NCBI RefSeq assembly: GCF_001613325.1
Contig: NZ_BDCD01000002.1
Coordinates: 434,001 to 498,000 of the forward strand
Length of the DNA: 64,000 nt
DNA from: Nocardia yamanashiensis NBRC 100130
Lineage (GTDB): Bacteria; Actinomycetota; Actinomycetes; Mycobacteriales; Mycobacteriaceae
Direction of reading: 5' to 3'
This document shows positions 31,534 to 40,921 of this stretch, one piece after another; the first letter of the stretch is position 1, and every line of letters begins with the position of its first letter. The notes below the pieces were generated by a model. The model worked only from the letters and a program-made list of their open reading frames with translations, was not told where the DNA came from and did not search any database. The position numbers and the translations under genes were made by a program.

Positions 31534-32455
31534 CCTCCTGCCCCGCCGCCGGAACATCCTGCGGCACAGCGATCTGTACCGCGGCGGCCCCCACAATCAT
31601 GATCACCGCCCCCACCATCTGCACCACCCCCAGCCCCTGCCCGAGCAGCAACCACGTCAGCCCCGCCGCCACCAACGGCTCCACCACCGACAACACCCCC
31701 GCCACCGCCACCGGCAACTCCCGCATCGCATACAGCCCAGCCAAATAGGGCACCACCGTCCCACCCACAGCCAGCACCGACAACACCACCCACACCGCCA
31801 CCTGCCGATCCCCGAAAGTCGCAGGCGCACTGAGCAACCGGCCACTCACCCCCCAAGGCGCGGCAACCGCGACCGACACCACCGCCCCGACCGACAATCC
31901 CGCAGCGGTCAACCCCAGCGCATCGAACCTCCGCGCCCCATGCTCCCCCAGCAGAAAGTACCCCGCTGAACACACCGCCGCCCCCACCCCGGCCGCCATG
32001 CCGCCCAAATCCAACCCGCCGCCCCGCCAAACCTCCGCCACCATCCCCAACCCCACCACCCCCGCCCCAACCCCCGCCCACACCACCCCCGCCACCCGAA
32101 CCCCACGCACCACCCGCACCCACAACGCCACCAGCACCGGCGCCAACCCCACCAACACCATCGCCACCCCCACCGGAACCCGCTCCACCGCAACAAAAAA
32201 CAATCCCTGCACCCCCGCCACCCCCAACACCCCATACCCACCCACCACCCACAAATCCCCCCACCGAAACCGCAAAGCCCCCGGCCGCACCACCGCAACC
32301 ACACCCATCAACAACACCGCCGCCACCCCGATCCGCACCGCCGCCACCGCCCCCGCAGACCACCCCGCGTCCATCACCCCCTTGGCCAACGGCCCCGAAC
32401 TCGCGAATAACACCCAGGAACCCAAACTCCACCCGGTAGCCCGCATTCGAATCAT
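31508..32455 (-). CDS. DMT-superfamily (EamA) transporter
   Basis: 315 residues, ten predicted membrane helices in two EamA halves, starting MIRMRATGWSLGSWVLFASS; an ATG three codons in is an alternative start. Drug/metabolite exporters of this type move small metabolites or amino acids with protons; no substrate can be named. The sense strand is strongly G/T-rich at wobble positions, unlike the gene upstream on the same strand (32476-35058), whose 3' end is C/A-rich; the border lies in the 20-bp gap between them. Confidence 0.85.
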   Translation of the reverse strand: MIRMRATGWSLGSWVLFASSGPLAKGVMDAGWSAGAVAAVRIGVAAVLLMGVVAVVRPGALRFRWGDLWVVGGYGVLGVAGVQGLFFVAVERVPVGVAMVLVGLAPVLVALWVRVVRGVRVAGVVWAGVGAGVVGLGMVAEVWRGGGLDLGGMAAGVGAAVCSAGYFLLGEHGARRFDALGLTAAGLSVGAVVSVAVAAPWGVSGRLLSAPATFGDRQVAVWVVLSVLAVGGTVVPYLAGLYAMRELPVAVAGVLSVVEPLVAAGLTWLLLGQGLGVVQMVGAVIMIVGAAAVQIAVPQDVPAAGQEVSSGRGCG

Positions 32456-32475
32456 CGGTTTCAGAACTGAAGGGG

Positions 32476-35058
32476 TCAGTGGGGTTCGGGGAGGATGCCG
32501 GCTTCTCTGGCTCGGCGGACTGCGTCTCGGCGTTTGGACACTTGGAGTTTGGTGAGGATGGCGGAGACGTGGTGGTCGACTGTTTTTATCGAGAGGTAGA
32601 GGTGGGCGGCTAGTTCGGCGTTGGTCAGGCCTTGTTCGAGGAGGCGGAGGACTTCTAGTTGGCGGGTGGTCAGGCCTAGGGGGTTGGAGCGGGTGGTGGG
32701 GCGGCGGGGGGAGGGGATGTCTCGGGCGCCGGTGGCTCGGAGGGTGCGGCGGAGTTTGGCGGCTACGGCGGTGGCGCCTAGGCGGTCCAGGGTGTCGAGG
32801 GCTTTGCGGAGGGAGGGGGTTTCGGCGGAGTCGGCTAGGGCCAGGGCGGCGTCGTAGGGGGTGGAGAGGGCATCGAAGGCGGTGGCGGCGGCTTGGTGGT
32901 GGCCGGTGGCCAGGAGGTGGTAGGGGGTGGCGACGGTGGTGGTGTCGGGGTGGTCGCCGATTCGGGTGAGCCAGCTGGCCAATTCGCCGCGCGCCCATTC
33001 CAGGCCGAGGGCGGGGACAGAGTCGTAGAGGGCGCGGCAGTGGTCGAGGCGGGGGTCGGGGGTGCCGGTGAGCCAGCACTTTTCGACTATGGCGGCGGCT
33101 ACGGGGAGGGTTCGGATGGGTTCGTCGTAGCGGCGGGCCAGGGTCCAGGCTTCGTCTATCGCGCCGTGGTCGTCGCCGTCCCGGCGCAGGGCGATGAGGG
33201 CGCGGATGAGGAGGGGCCAGCCGCGGGCCAAAGGGGCGCTGGGGCCGTCGAGGACGGTATCGGCGTCGGTGAGGGCGCCCTGCCAGTCGCCGGTGAGGAG
33301 TTTCAAGCGGCTGCGGGAGCCGAGTTGGACTACGCGGCAGACGGGGAGGTCGTTGTCGACCATGAGGGGGAGGCAGGTGTCGAGGAGTTCGCCGGCGGCG
33401 GTGAGGCGGCGTTGTTCCACGTCGAAGAAGGTGAGATGGGTGTAGCCGCTGGAATAGATTTCGTCGATGTGGCGGGGACCGGCGGCGAGCAGAGTCAGCA
33501 GGTCGGTGCGGGCGGTGGGTTTACCGGCCAGCACCGCGCACCAGCCGGAAATGATATCGATGCGGACGTGGAGCAGGGGATCGCCTGCGGCGTCGGCTAT
33601 TTCGCGGGCGCGGGCGAGCAGATCTGCGGCGTCGTCGAGCCGGGTGGATTGGGCGGCCAGGAACGCCTGCATGGCGATGGCATGCCCGGCCTGTGCGGGA
33701 GTGGCTGGCGCGCTGTCGCTTTCGAGGACCGCGATCGCGGCGGCGACGTGGTCGTCGGCGGTGGCGCGATTGGAGTTGTACCACTCGTAGACAGCGAGGG
33801 AGTGGTGGTCGGCACTGACCGCCGGTGCGGTGTTCATGGCTTCGCGCAGCCGAATGGCATTGCGGCAGGACGTGATCGCGTCGTCCAGGCGATCGGTGAG
33901 GTAGTACTCGGCGGCCAGCAGTTCGAGGAGGTCGGCTTCGGTGGCCGCAGGGAGATTGTGCTGTTCGAGCGCGAGGCGGAAGAACTCGGTGGCCTGGGTG
34001 TGCGCCCCGGAGCGGGCGGAGACCCGGCCGGCTTCGGCGGCGGCGCTGGTGATCAGCTCGCGGTCACCGGCGCCGAGCGCGTGGTGGGTGATGACGGCGG
34101 GGTCCGGATTGCCGGAGGCGTAGTGGGCGGCGATGAAGCGCCGATGCAGGCTCGGTTCCGCGCCGGGCGGGATGACGCTGGTGACGGCGAGCCGGCACAG
34201 GTCGTGCCGGAACGCCACGCCGCGGTCATTGCGTTTGATGAGTTTGGCCTCGTCGAGGGTGCGCAGCGCGGGCAGCGTGACGCCGAGATCGGTGAGCAGA
34301 TGGTCGGCGATGGCGCCCGGCGCGCAGGTGAGCAGGTGCAGCAGATCCCAAGCGGCGGTGGATAATCCGGCGGTGCGAGCCAGGATGGCGTCGCGCACGG
34401 TGGTGGGCAGGTCGCCGCCTCGATGGTCGAGCATCTCGGTCACGAAGAACGCGTTGCCGCCCGACACCCGGTGCAGCCACGCGGGATCGACGGCCCGGTC
34501 CCCGGCCAGTGCGGTCACCGCGGCCAAGCTCAATGGCGGCACGGTGAGCGTGTGCGCCTGCGCGGAGCGCGCGATATCACCGAGCAGCCCGCGCAGCGGA
34601 TGGCTCACCCCCACTTCGTCATCGCGAGCGATCCCGACCAGCAGCAGCGACGTCTGCCGAATCCGCCGCAGCAGAAACCGGAACAGATCGATGGTGCCCT
34701 GATCGGCCCACTGCAGATCATCCACGACCAGCACCGTCGGCGTCCCCCGCAGCGCTTCGAACACCGCCGCGAAAATGTCGTACGACTGATCCCCGCCGCT
34801 CAGCAATTCCCGCGTGCCGGCGTCGAAATGCCCGGCCAGATCGTGCAGCGGACCCAGCGGCCGCGGCGTGGACAGCGGATCGCACGCACCCCACAGCACC
34901 CGCTCGCCGCCACCCCATTGCTCCAGGAACGTCTCCACGAAAGCGGTCTTCCCCGCCCCGGATTCCCCGCACACCAGGACCGCCCCGCCCCGCCCCGCGC
35001 GCGCCTGGTCCGCCCGGGTGATGAGCTCTCCGAGCTCGTTCTCGCGCTCGGTGAGCAT
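32476..35058 (-). CDS. LAL-type LuxR transcriptional regulator with AAA ATPase
   Basis: 860 residues from MLTERENELGELITRADQAR (a GTG one codon upstream is possible). N-terminal ATPase with Walker A GESGAGKTAF (about 31-40) and Walker B VLVVDDLQWAD, a long TPR-like helical middle, and C-terminal LuxR helix-turn-helix (GLTTRQLEVLRLLEQGLTNA, then LSIKTVDHHVSAILTKL). This is the MalT/LAL architecture: ATP and an unknown inducer drive oligomerisation and activation. It is divergent from the DUF4242 gene across 172 bp, a likely target. The 3' third is strongly C/A-rich at wobble positions. Confidence 0.92.
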   Translation of the reverse strand: MLTERENELGELITRADQARAGRGGAVLVCGESGAGKTAFVETFLEQWGGGERVLWGACDPLSTPRPLGPLHDLAGHFDAGTRELLSGGDQSYDIFAAVFEALRGTPTVLVVDDLQWADQGTIDLFRFLLRRIRQTSLLLVGIARDDEVGVSHPLRGLLGDIARSAQAHTLTVPPLSLAAVTALAGDRAVDPAWLHRVSGGNAFFVTEMLDHRGGDLPTTVRDAILARTAGLSTAAWDLLHLLTCAPGAIADHLLTDLGVTLPALRTLDEAKLIKRNDRGVAFRHDLCRLAVTSVIPPGAEPSLHRRFIAAHYASGNPDPAVITHHALGAGDRELITSAAAEAGRVSARSGAHTQATEFFRLALEQHNLPAATEADLLELLAAEYYLTDRLDDAITSCRNAIRLREAMNTAPAVSADHHSLAVYEWYNSNRATADDHVAAAIAVLESDSAPATPAQAGHAIAMQAFLAAQSTRLDDAADLLARAREIADAAGDPLLHVRIDIISGWCAVLAGKPTARTDLLTLLAAGPRHIDEIYSSGYTHLTFFDVEQRRLTAAGELLDTCLPLMVDNDLPVCRVVQLGSRSRLKLLTGDWQGALTDADTVLDGPSAPLARGWPLLIRALIALRRDGDDHGAIDEAWTLARRYDEPIRTLPVAAAIVEKCWLTGTPDPRLDHCRALYDSVPALGLEWARGELASWLTRIGDHPDTTTVATPYHLLATGHHQAAATAFDALSTPYDAALALADSAETPSLRKALDTLDRLGATAVAAKLRRTLRATGARDIPSPRRPTTRSNPLGLTTRQLEVLRLLEQGLTNAELAAHLYLSIKTVDHHVSAILTKLQVSKRRDAVRRAREAGILPEPH

Positions 35059-35230
35059 CACATCCGGGATTTTACCGGCGCACCGGGCGCCCCAACAGCG
35101 CCTTTGCCGGGATCGGTGCGGGCCCGCGATCGGCAAGATAGGGAACCACCCCCCATGAGATCCGTTCCCCGATGCCCGACCGTAGAAGTCACCGGTCACC
35201 CCGGCCGGCCCACCGACAGGAGAACGAATC

Positions 35231-35509
35231 ATGAAGCGCTTCCTCATCGAGCGGGAGATCCCCGGCGCGTCCGACCTCACCCCCGCCGATCTCGCCGCCA
35301 TCGCCGAGAAGTCCAATGCCGCAATGACTTCCCTGGGCGTCCCCTACCGCTGGATCACCAGCTACGTGGCCGGCGACAAGATCTACTGCCTGCACGAGGC
35401 CGACGACCCGGAAGCCATCCGCGAGCACGCCCGCCGCGGCGGCTTCCCCGCCGACCTGGTCACCGTGGTCGCCGACGAATTCGGCCCGCATTCTGCCCCC
35501 GCGCACTGA
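35231..35509 (+). CDS. DUF4242 (SCO4226-like nickel-binding) protein
   Basis: 92 residues. MKRFLIEREIPGASDLTPAD opening and the VPYRWITSYVAGDKIYCLHE core match DUF4242, a small ferredoxin-fold family; the Streptomyces coelicolor member SCO4226 binds nickel. GACAGGAGAACGAATC before the ATG gives a good ribosome-binding site. Role in this organism unknown; divergent from the LAL regulator. Confidence 0.85.
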   Translation: MKRFLIEREIPGASDLTPADLAAIAEKSNAAMTSLGVPYRWITSYVAGDKIYCLHEADDPEAIREHARRGGFPADLVTVVADEFGPHSAPAH

Positions 35510-35535
35510 CCCCCGCGATCCGGAGAGACGGGATA

Positions 35536-35601
35536 GGTCGATCGACCGATGTGGCGCCGGGGGTGTGGGATCGAGCATGGGTTAGCGGCTCGGAAGCCGC
35601 T
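35536..35601. promoter_or_regulatory. Palindrome and hairpin ahead of the DUF4331 gene
   Basis: GGTCGATCGACC (35536-35547) is a perfect 12-bp palindrome. AGCGGCT/AGCCGCT (35584-35590 and 35595-35601, loop CGGA) is a 7-bp hairpin 24 bases before the ATG at 35625. The first may be an operator; the second may end transcription of the DUF4242 gene or shape the DUF4331 leader. Confidence 0.4.
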
Positions 35602-35624
35602 GTCACCCAATGGAAGCAGATCTC

Positions 35625-37226
35625 ATGTCTCGAAAATCTCGCCGGAGCGCCCGGCGTCGTGCGGCGGGCGCCCTGGCGGCGTCCGGCGTTATCGTCCTCA
35701 GCGGGTCGGTGGGCGGGCTGGTGCTGCCCACGGCCGCCGCGTCCAGCCATCGGGAAGCGCCGCTGATCGCCGCGGATCCGGCGGTGGACAACACCGATGT
35801 GTACGCGTTCGTGAGCCCGGACAAGCCGGATACAGTGACCATCGTCGCGAACTGGTTCGGTCTACAGGAGCCCAATGGCGGGCCCAACTTCTATCCGTGG
35901 GCCACGGAGGCCAACTACGACATCAATATCGACAATGACGGGAACGGGAAACCCGATGTGAGCTATCGGGTCACGTTCAGCAATGACGACCGGCGCGGCG
36001 GCTCCACGTTCCTGTACAACAACGGTCCCGTCACCAGCCTGAACGACGAGAATCTGCTGTTCCGGCAGAATTACAAGCTGTCGGTCAGCCACGGTGTCGA
36101 CGACTGGCGGCCGGTGGTGGAAGGCACCGCCGCGCCTTCCTACACCGGTCCCGCGTCGATCCCGGATTACGCTCCGCTGCGCAGCCAGGCGACCCAGAGC
36201 CTGCCGGGCGGCGGATCGGTGTACGTGGGGGCCGCGGAGGATCCGTTCTTCCTGGACCTGCGGGTGTTCGACCTGCTGTACGGCGGCAATCTGTCCGAGG
36301 TCGGGACGGACACTCTCGCCGGGTACAACGTGAATACCGTTGTGCTGCAGGTGCCTATGAAGGATCTGGCACTGAAGGGCAACGCCACCCGCAACCCGGT
36401 CATCGGGGTGTGGAGCGATACCGAACGGCGCACATTGCAGCTGAGCCCGGGCGAGGCCAAACCGGTCGGCGAGGCGGTGCAGGTCTCGCGCCTGGGCAAT
36501 CCGCTGGTGAACGAGGTCATCGTCCCATCCGCGCTGAAGGACGCGTTCAACAGCCTGTCGCCGAGCAAGGACGCCACCATTCCGGAAGTCGTTGCGCGCG
36601 TGACGGATCCGGAATTGGCCAAGCTGATCGAGTCGATCTACAAGGTGCCCGCGCCGAAGGGTCCGCGCAACGACCTGGTCGAGATCTTCCTGACCGGTAT
36701 CGCCAAGCAGGCCCCGACCTTGGACGGCAGCGCGCCGCCCATCCAGGCGGATCTGAACTCGCAGGTCCTCAACGCCGATGCCGATGCCAAGTCCTTCCAG
36801 CCGTCGGAGATGCTGCGGCTCAACATGTCCGTGCCGGTGGCGAAGCAGCCCGAACGGCTCGGCGTGCTCGCCGGTGACCTGCAGGGCTTCCCCAACGGGC
36901 GGCGGCTGACCGACGACGTGGTCGATATCGCGGTCCAGGCGGTGGAGGGCGCGGCGCAGTCCGGCAAGCTGGTCGAGGCCTTGGCCGCGGGGGACAAGGT
37001 GAACGCCAATGACGTGAAGTTCTCCGACACCTTCCCGTATGTGGCGCTGCCGTCGAAGGGTCTGGCGGGCGCGTCGTCGGTGGCGGGCGGAATCACCCCG
37101 GCCGCAGCGCAATCCGCGAGTTCTGCGGATGGCGGTTCGCTGATTCCGGTGGCAGCGGGCGGCACCGCGGTCGCGGCCGTGCTCGCCACCGGCGGCTGGC
37201 TGTTACTGCGCCGGCGTCGTCAGTGA
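35625..37226 (+). CDS. Secreted, C-terminally anchored DUF4331 protein
   Basis: 533 residues. ATG 35625 has GGAAGCAG upstream; ATG 35610 is in frame. Signal sequence (GALAASGVIVLSGSVGGLVL to TAAASSHREAPLI). The SHREAPLIAADPAVDNTDVY start and ANWFGLQEPNGGPNFYPW segment identify DUF4331. The C terminus is a membrane helix followed by RRRRQ, so the protein is exported and held at the membrane. Function of the family is unknown. Seven bases separate it from a TPR-protein gene; such neighbours suggest a joint envelope task. Confidence 0.88.
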   Translation: MSRKSRRSARRRAAGALAASGVIVLSGSVGGLVLPTAAASSHREAPLIAADPAVDNTDVYAFVSPDKPDTVTIVANWFGLQEPNGGPNFYPWATEANYDINIDNDGNGKPDVSYRVTFSNDDRRGGSTFLYNNGPVTSLNDENLLFRQNYKLSVSHGVDDWRPVVEGTAAPSYTGPASIPDYAPLRSQATQSLPGGGSVYVGAAEDPFFLDLRVFDLLYGGNLSEVGTDTLAGYNVNTVVLQVPMKDLALKGNATRNPVIGVWSDTERRTLQLSPGEAKPVGEAVQVSRLGNPLVNEVIVPSALKDAFNSLSPSKDATIPEVVARVTDPELAKLIESIYKVPAPKGPRNDLVEIFLTGIAKQAPTLDGSAPPIQADLNSQVLNADADAKSFQPSEMLRLNMSVPVAKQPERLGVLAGDLQGFPNGRRLTDDVVDIAVQAVEGAAQSGKLVEALAAGDKVNANDVKFSDTFPYVALPSKGLAGASSVAGGITPAAAQSASSADGGSLIPVAAGGTAVAAVLATGGWLLLRRRRQ

Positions 37227-37233
37227 GTTCGTC

Positions 37234-38541
37234 ATGACCATCGCACTCCGCAAATCGCTTGTGGCGCTGTGCGTTCTGGCCGGTCTGGTCGCCGCGGTCG
37301 TCGGTACGACGTTCGCGGTGACCAGCCGGTCCCCGCACCCCGTGGCCGTCGCCTCGGTGCCGAGCGAGCAACTGGCGGCGCAGATCGACCGATTGCGCCG
37401 CGACCTGGACCGCGTCCCCGCCAACCCGGCCGGTTGGGCGAAGCTCGGCTCGTCGTATGTCGAACTGGCGCGGATCACCGGCGACCCCGCCAATTACGGT
37501 GCGGCACAACGCGCCCTGGACCGCTCCCTCGAACTGCGTCCGGACGGCAACGCCGATGCCCTGATCGGTCTCGGCGTACTCGCCAACGCGCTGCACAATT
37601 TCGGCGCGGCCCGCGACTACGGTCAGCAGGCCCTCGCACTGCGCCCGGACAGCACCGATGTCTACGGCGTTTTGGTCGACGCCTACACCCAGCTCGGCGA
37701 CACCGACGCCGCGACCGCCGCGGTGCAGCGCATGCTGGATCTGCGTCCCGGCGTGGCGTCCTTCACCCGCGCCGCCTACGACCTCGAACTCCACGGCCGC
37801 GTCGACGACGCCCGTACGGCCCTGGAAATGGCGCTCGCGGCGGCCTACAGCGGCGATCAGATCGCCTACTGCCGATACCACCTCGGTGAGCTCGCCTTCA
37901 ATAGCGGACGTCTCGACGAGGCCGAAACACAGTACCGCGCAGGACTATTGGCTGATCCGAGTAGTGCCGCACTGCATCAGGGTCAGGCCAAGGTCTTCGC
38001 CGCTCGCGGTCAGCTCGACCGCGCCATCGACGAATATGCACAGCTCACCTCCGCCAGCCCGCTACCGGAATACCTGATCGAATACGGCGAACTCCTCGAG
38101 GCCGCCGGTCGCCCCGACGCCGCCGCGCTCCGATTCGCCGATGTTTCAACGAGATTCGCGGCCATGGCCGCCGAAGGAGCCATCGACAATATCGATTCCG
38201 CCCTGCTCGCCGCCGACCACGGCGACCCCGCCGAAGCCGTCCGCCTGGCCCAGCTGGAATACGCCCGCCGCCAGAACCTCATCTCCACCGATGCCCTGGC
38301 CTGGGCCCTGCACCGCGCGGGCCGCGACACCGAGGCGCTGACCTACGCCGACCGCACCACCGCCCTCGGCTACCACAGCGCCACCTTCACCTACCACCGC
38401 GGCATGATCCTGGCCGCACTCGGCCGCACCGAGGAAGCGGCCGCCGTCCTGTCCGAAGCCCTCCGCATCAACCCCTACTTCTCACCCTTGCACGCCGACA
38501 GCGCCCGAAAGACCCTCGCGGCGCTCACCGGTCCGAGCTGA
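37234..38541 (+). CDS. Membrane-anchored TPR protein
   Basis: 435 residues. One N-terminal membrane segment (VALCVLAGLVAAVVGTTFAV) with the rest outside the cytosol, carrying about eight tetratricopeptide repeats (for example GGAAQ-like YGAAQRALDRSLELRPDG, DAATAAVQRMLDLRPG, DEAETQYRAGLLADP, EEAAAVLSEALRINP). A protein-protein scaffold partner for the DUF4331 protein is likely from the 7-bp spacing. A strong hairpin follows. Confidence 0.85.
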   Translation: MTIALRKSLVALCVLAGLVAAVVGTTFAVTSRSPHPVAVASVPSEQLAAQIDRLRRDLDRVPANPAGWAKLGSSYVELARITGDPANYGAAQRALDRSLELRPDGNADALIGLGVLANALHNFGAARDYGQQALALRPDSTDVYGVLVDAYTQLGDTDAATAAVQRMLDLRPGVASFTRAAYDLELHGRVDDARTALEMALAAAYSGDQIAYCRYHLGELAFNSGRLDEAETQYRAGLLADPSSAALHQGQAKVFAARGQLDRAIDEYAQLTSASPLPEYLIEYGELLEAAGRPDAAALRFADVSTRFAAMAAEGAIDNIDSALLAADHGDPAEAVRLAQLEYARRQNLISTDALAWALHRAGRDTEALTYADRTTALGYHSATFTYHRGMILAALGRTEEAAAVLSEALRINPYFSPLHADSARKTLAALTGPS

Positions 38542-38553
38542 TCGAGGCTCGAC

Positions 38554-38588
38554 GCGAGAGCCGCGTGCTCGCCGAGCGCGGCTCTCGC
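38554..38588. terminator. Terminator after the DUF4331/TPR pair
   Basis: A perfect 12-bp stem GCGAGAGCCGCG/CGCGGCTCTCGC with an 11-base loop, 12 bp after the TPR stop. No T-run. Confidence 0.7.
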
Positions 38589-38698
38589 GCCGGCATGCGC
38601 TGGCCGGTTCGGTCAGCCACGTGGCCGCCATCGTCAAGGCCCACCCCGCGCCGTCCCGATACCGTCGCAGGACGCCACCGCAGCCTTGGGAGGGCCGA

Positions 38699-39823
38699 AT
38701 GTTCATGGGCCGAAGGAGCGGCGCGGTGGCGCTCGGCGCGGTTGCCGCGGTCGTGCAGGTGGCGATCGCGGCAACGGCCCCCGCGCAGGGATGGCCGCCG
38801 GTGTTCGGGGCCGAGCGCAGTACCGCGGTCACGGTGTGCGGGAATTCGCCGACGGCCGAAGCGATCGCGACCGGCGACTTCACCGGCGACGGACGGGCGG
38901 ACGTCGCCATGACGGATCTGTGCGGTTTCGGGGTCCGGGTGCTGGCCGGGCGCGGGGACGGGTCCTTCGAACCGGGACGGTACCTCGCGACGGGCGTGCT
39001 GCCGGACGGGATCACGGCCGGGGATCTGGATTCCGACGGCCGGACGGACCTGATCGTCGCGAACGCCATCGGTGACGTGGTGGTGCTGTACGGGGACGGC
39101 AGCGGCGGATTCGACCACCAGGCAAGGTATTTCGCGTTCGGTATCGCCCCGGGCGCGATCCGGATCGCGGATTTCGACCGCGACGGCCGCCCGGACTTCG
39201 CGGTGGCCGCGACACCCGCCACCGTGTTCCGGAACAACGGCGACCGGACCTTCACCGCGACGTCGCTGCTGACCGGTTTCGCCAGCGTCGGCCTCGAGAC
39301 CGCGGATTTCGACGGCGACGGCAATCCCGACATCGTGGTGGCAGGCGGCTTCCCGGTGGTCCTGAACGTGTTGTACGGCAACGGGAACGGCACCTTCGGC
39401 CGTGGTCGCACACTGCTCGCGCCGGAGCTGGTGCAGGAGGCCATCCGAGTCGCCGATCTCGACGGCGACGGCCGCGCGGATATCGTCGGGGTGACCAGCC
39501 TGGGCGGCATCAACGTATGGATGGGCGGCGAAGACGGCCCACGGCAGTCGAACTGGATGATCGGCACGCCCGGCAACGCGGGACTGGCGCTGGCCGATTT
39601 CGACGGTGACGGCCGCGCGGACCTGGTGACGGCCGACTCGATCACCATGTGCGTCACCCTGTGGCGCGGTGACGGGGCCGGGGGTTTCGTACGCGCCGAA
39701 TGGCATTCCGCGCCCGCCACCGTCGAATCGGTGGAACCGGTCGATCTCGACGGCGACGGCAAACTCGACCTGGTCGCCGCGCCCATGATCGGCCCGTGGC
39801 TGTCGTACTACCTGCACAACTGA
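38699..39823 (+). CDS. Secreted FG-GAP/VCBS beta-propeller protein
   Basis: 374 residues. ATG 38699 follows GGGAGGG by four bases; ATG 38705 gives a roomier spacer. Signal peptide GAVALGAVAAVVQVAIAATA. Seven calcium-loop repeats (DFTGDGRADV, DLDSDGRTDL, DFDRDGRPDF, DFDGDGNPDI, DLDGDGRADI, DFDGDGRADL, DLDGDGKLDL). Third protein of this class in the window; similar size and repeat number to the one at 23525. No enzyme domain. Ligand unknown. Confidence 0.88.
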   Translation: MFMGRRSGAVALGAVAAVVQVAIAATAPAQGWPPVFGAERSTAVTVCGNSPTAEAIATGDFTGDGRADVAMTDLCGFGVRVLAGRGDGSFEPGRYLATGVLPDGITAGDLDSDGRTDLIVANAIGDVVVLYGDGSGGFDHQARYFAFGIAPGAIRIADFDRDGRPDFAVAATPATVFRNNGDRTFTATSLLTGFASVGLETADFDGDGNPDIVVAGGFPVVLNVLYGNGNGTFGRGRTLLAPELVQEAIRVADLDGDGRADIVGVTSLGGINVWMGGEDGPRQSNWMIGTPGNAGLALADFDGDGRADLVTADSITMCVTLWRGDGAGGFVRAEWHSAPATVESVEPVDLDGDGKLDLVAAPMIGPWLSYYLHN

Positions 39824-39839
39824 CGACGGGGACACGATC

Positions 39840-40790
39840 ATGACTGCATTGGGCTGGCCGGAGCCGGGCATCGTGCGCGCCCGGCCACGCTGGGGCTGGT
39901 TGCGCTATCCGCTGCCGGGTTCCACGCAGATCTGCTGGATGGGGTCGCTGCATCCACGCCTGCTCGCGGTGCTGTTCCTGCTCGAGGGTCCGGCGGAGTT
40001 CGGGCAGGCGCTGGTTGCCTCGCTGCGGCATCGCGATATCGAACTCGTGGTGTTGCGGGCGAGCTGGAATGCCGGGCACGTCTACCACTATTCGGTGCAC
40101 GCGCTGTGGGCGCGGATCCGGGAGCGCGCGGGCTTTCTCGACGCGGTGCACGCCGGGCCGGCCGATTCGCGCTGGAACGAGCGCCAGGCGGCGCTGCTGC
40201 GCGCGGTCGACGAACTGCACACCGACCTGGTCATCGCCGCGCCGACCATCGCCCGCCTGCGGCTGCTCGGGCTCGGCGATCGGGAGCTCGTCGAAATCTG
40301 TTTCATCACAGCGCATTACCAGCTGCTCGGCATGCTGGAGGAGAGTGCGGGCATGCCGCCGGAACCGCTGCTGGGGCGGCCGCGGTCCGGCCGCGGCGCT
40401 CAGCCGCGCCGGCGGCGCACCGGAACACGCGACCGGGCACCCGGACTGAATGGCGCCCGGCCGTGGACGCCCGGGAACGCCGCCCTGGCCGCCCATCCGC
40501 CCCTACGTGCCCTCCTCGACTGGTACGGGCGCACCATGGCCAGGCTGAGCAGCCTGGATGCCGCCGCTGTCATCGCGGCGTTGAACTTCCCGGCGGATCC
40601 GGATACGCCCGGGTTCCTCAGGACTGCCGTGACCGAGCTGGACCGCGAGTTCTTCCTGTCCGACGAAGCCTGGCGGGAACTGCTGCGGTACTTCGATATT
40701 CGGCAGATCCTCGAAATGTGCGTGCTCGTCGGGCACTATCGCACGCACGAGATGATCGCGAACACCATGGCCCGGGCCCGCTCGCTGTGA
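39840..40790 (+). CDS. Carboxymuconolactone decarboxylase-like protein, partly duplicated
   Basis: 316 residues. The first half fits the CMD/AhpD-like fold (ELVVLRASWNAGHVYHYSVH, then WNERQAALLRAVDELHTDLV, ELVEICFITAHYQLLGMLEE). After an Arg-rich linker (about 175-210) the second half repeats the C-terminal part of the same fold (FLSDEAWRELLRYFDIRQIL, EMCVLVGHYRTHEM) without the front helices. The CxxC of AhpD-type peroxidases is missing, so redox activity of that kind is unlikely. A GGGGAC site precedes the ATG. It sits before a second CMD-type gene. Confidence 0.8.
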   Translation: MTALGWPEPGIVRARPRWGWLRYPLPGSTQICWMGSLHPRLLAVLFLLEGPAEFGQALVASLRHRDIELVVLRASWNAGHVYHYSVHALWARIRERAGFLDAVHAGPADSRWNERQAALLRAVDELHTDLVIAAPTIARLRLLGLGDRELVEICFITAHYQLLGMLEESAGMPPEPLLGRPRSGRGAQPRRRRTGTRDRAPGLNGARPWTPGNAALAAHPPLRALLDWYGRTMARLSSLDAAAVIAALNFPADPDTPGFLRTAVTELDREFFLSDEAWRELLRYFDIRQILEMCVLVGHYRTHEMIANTMARARSL

Positions 40791-40921
40791 GCACGTCGAA
40801 TTCGCTTGGCATCGATCGTCAATCAGGTGGCGATTCGCGTACTGGCCGGGCGTCGCGGCGGCTTCTTAGGCTCGCCAGGCCCGGGCGCGCCGCCCGCGGA
40901 TCTCGAGGGAAGGACACAGCC

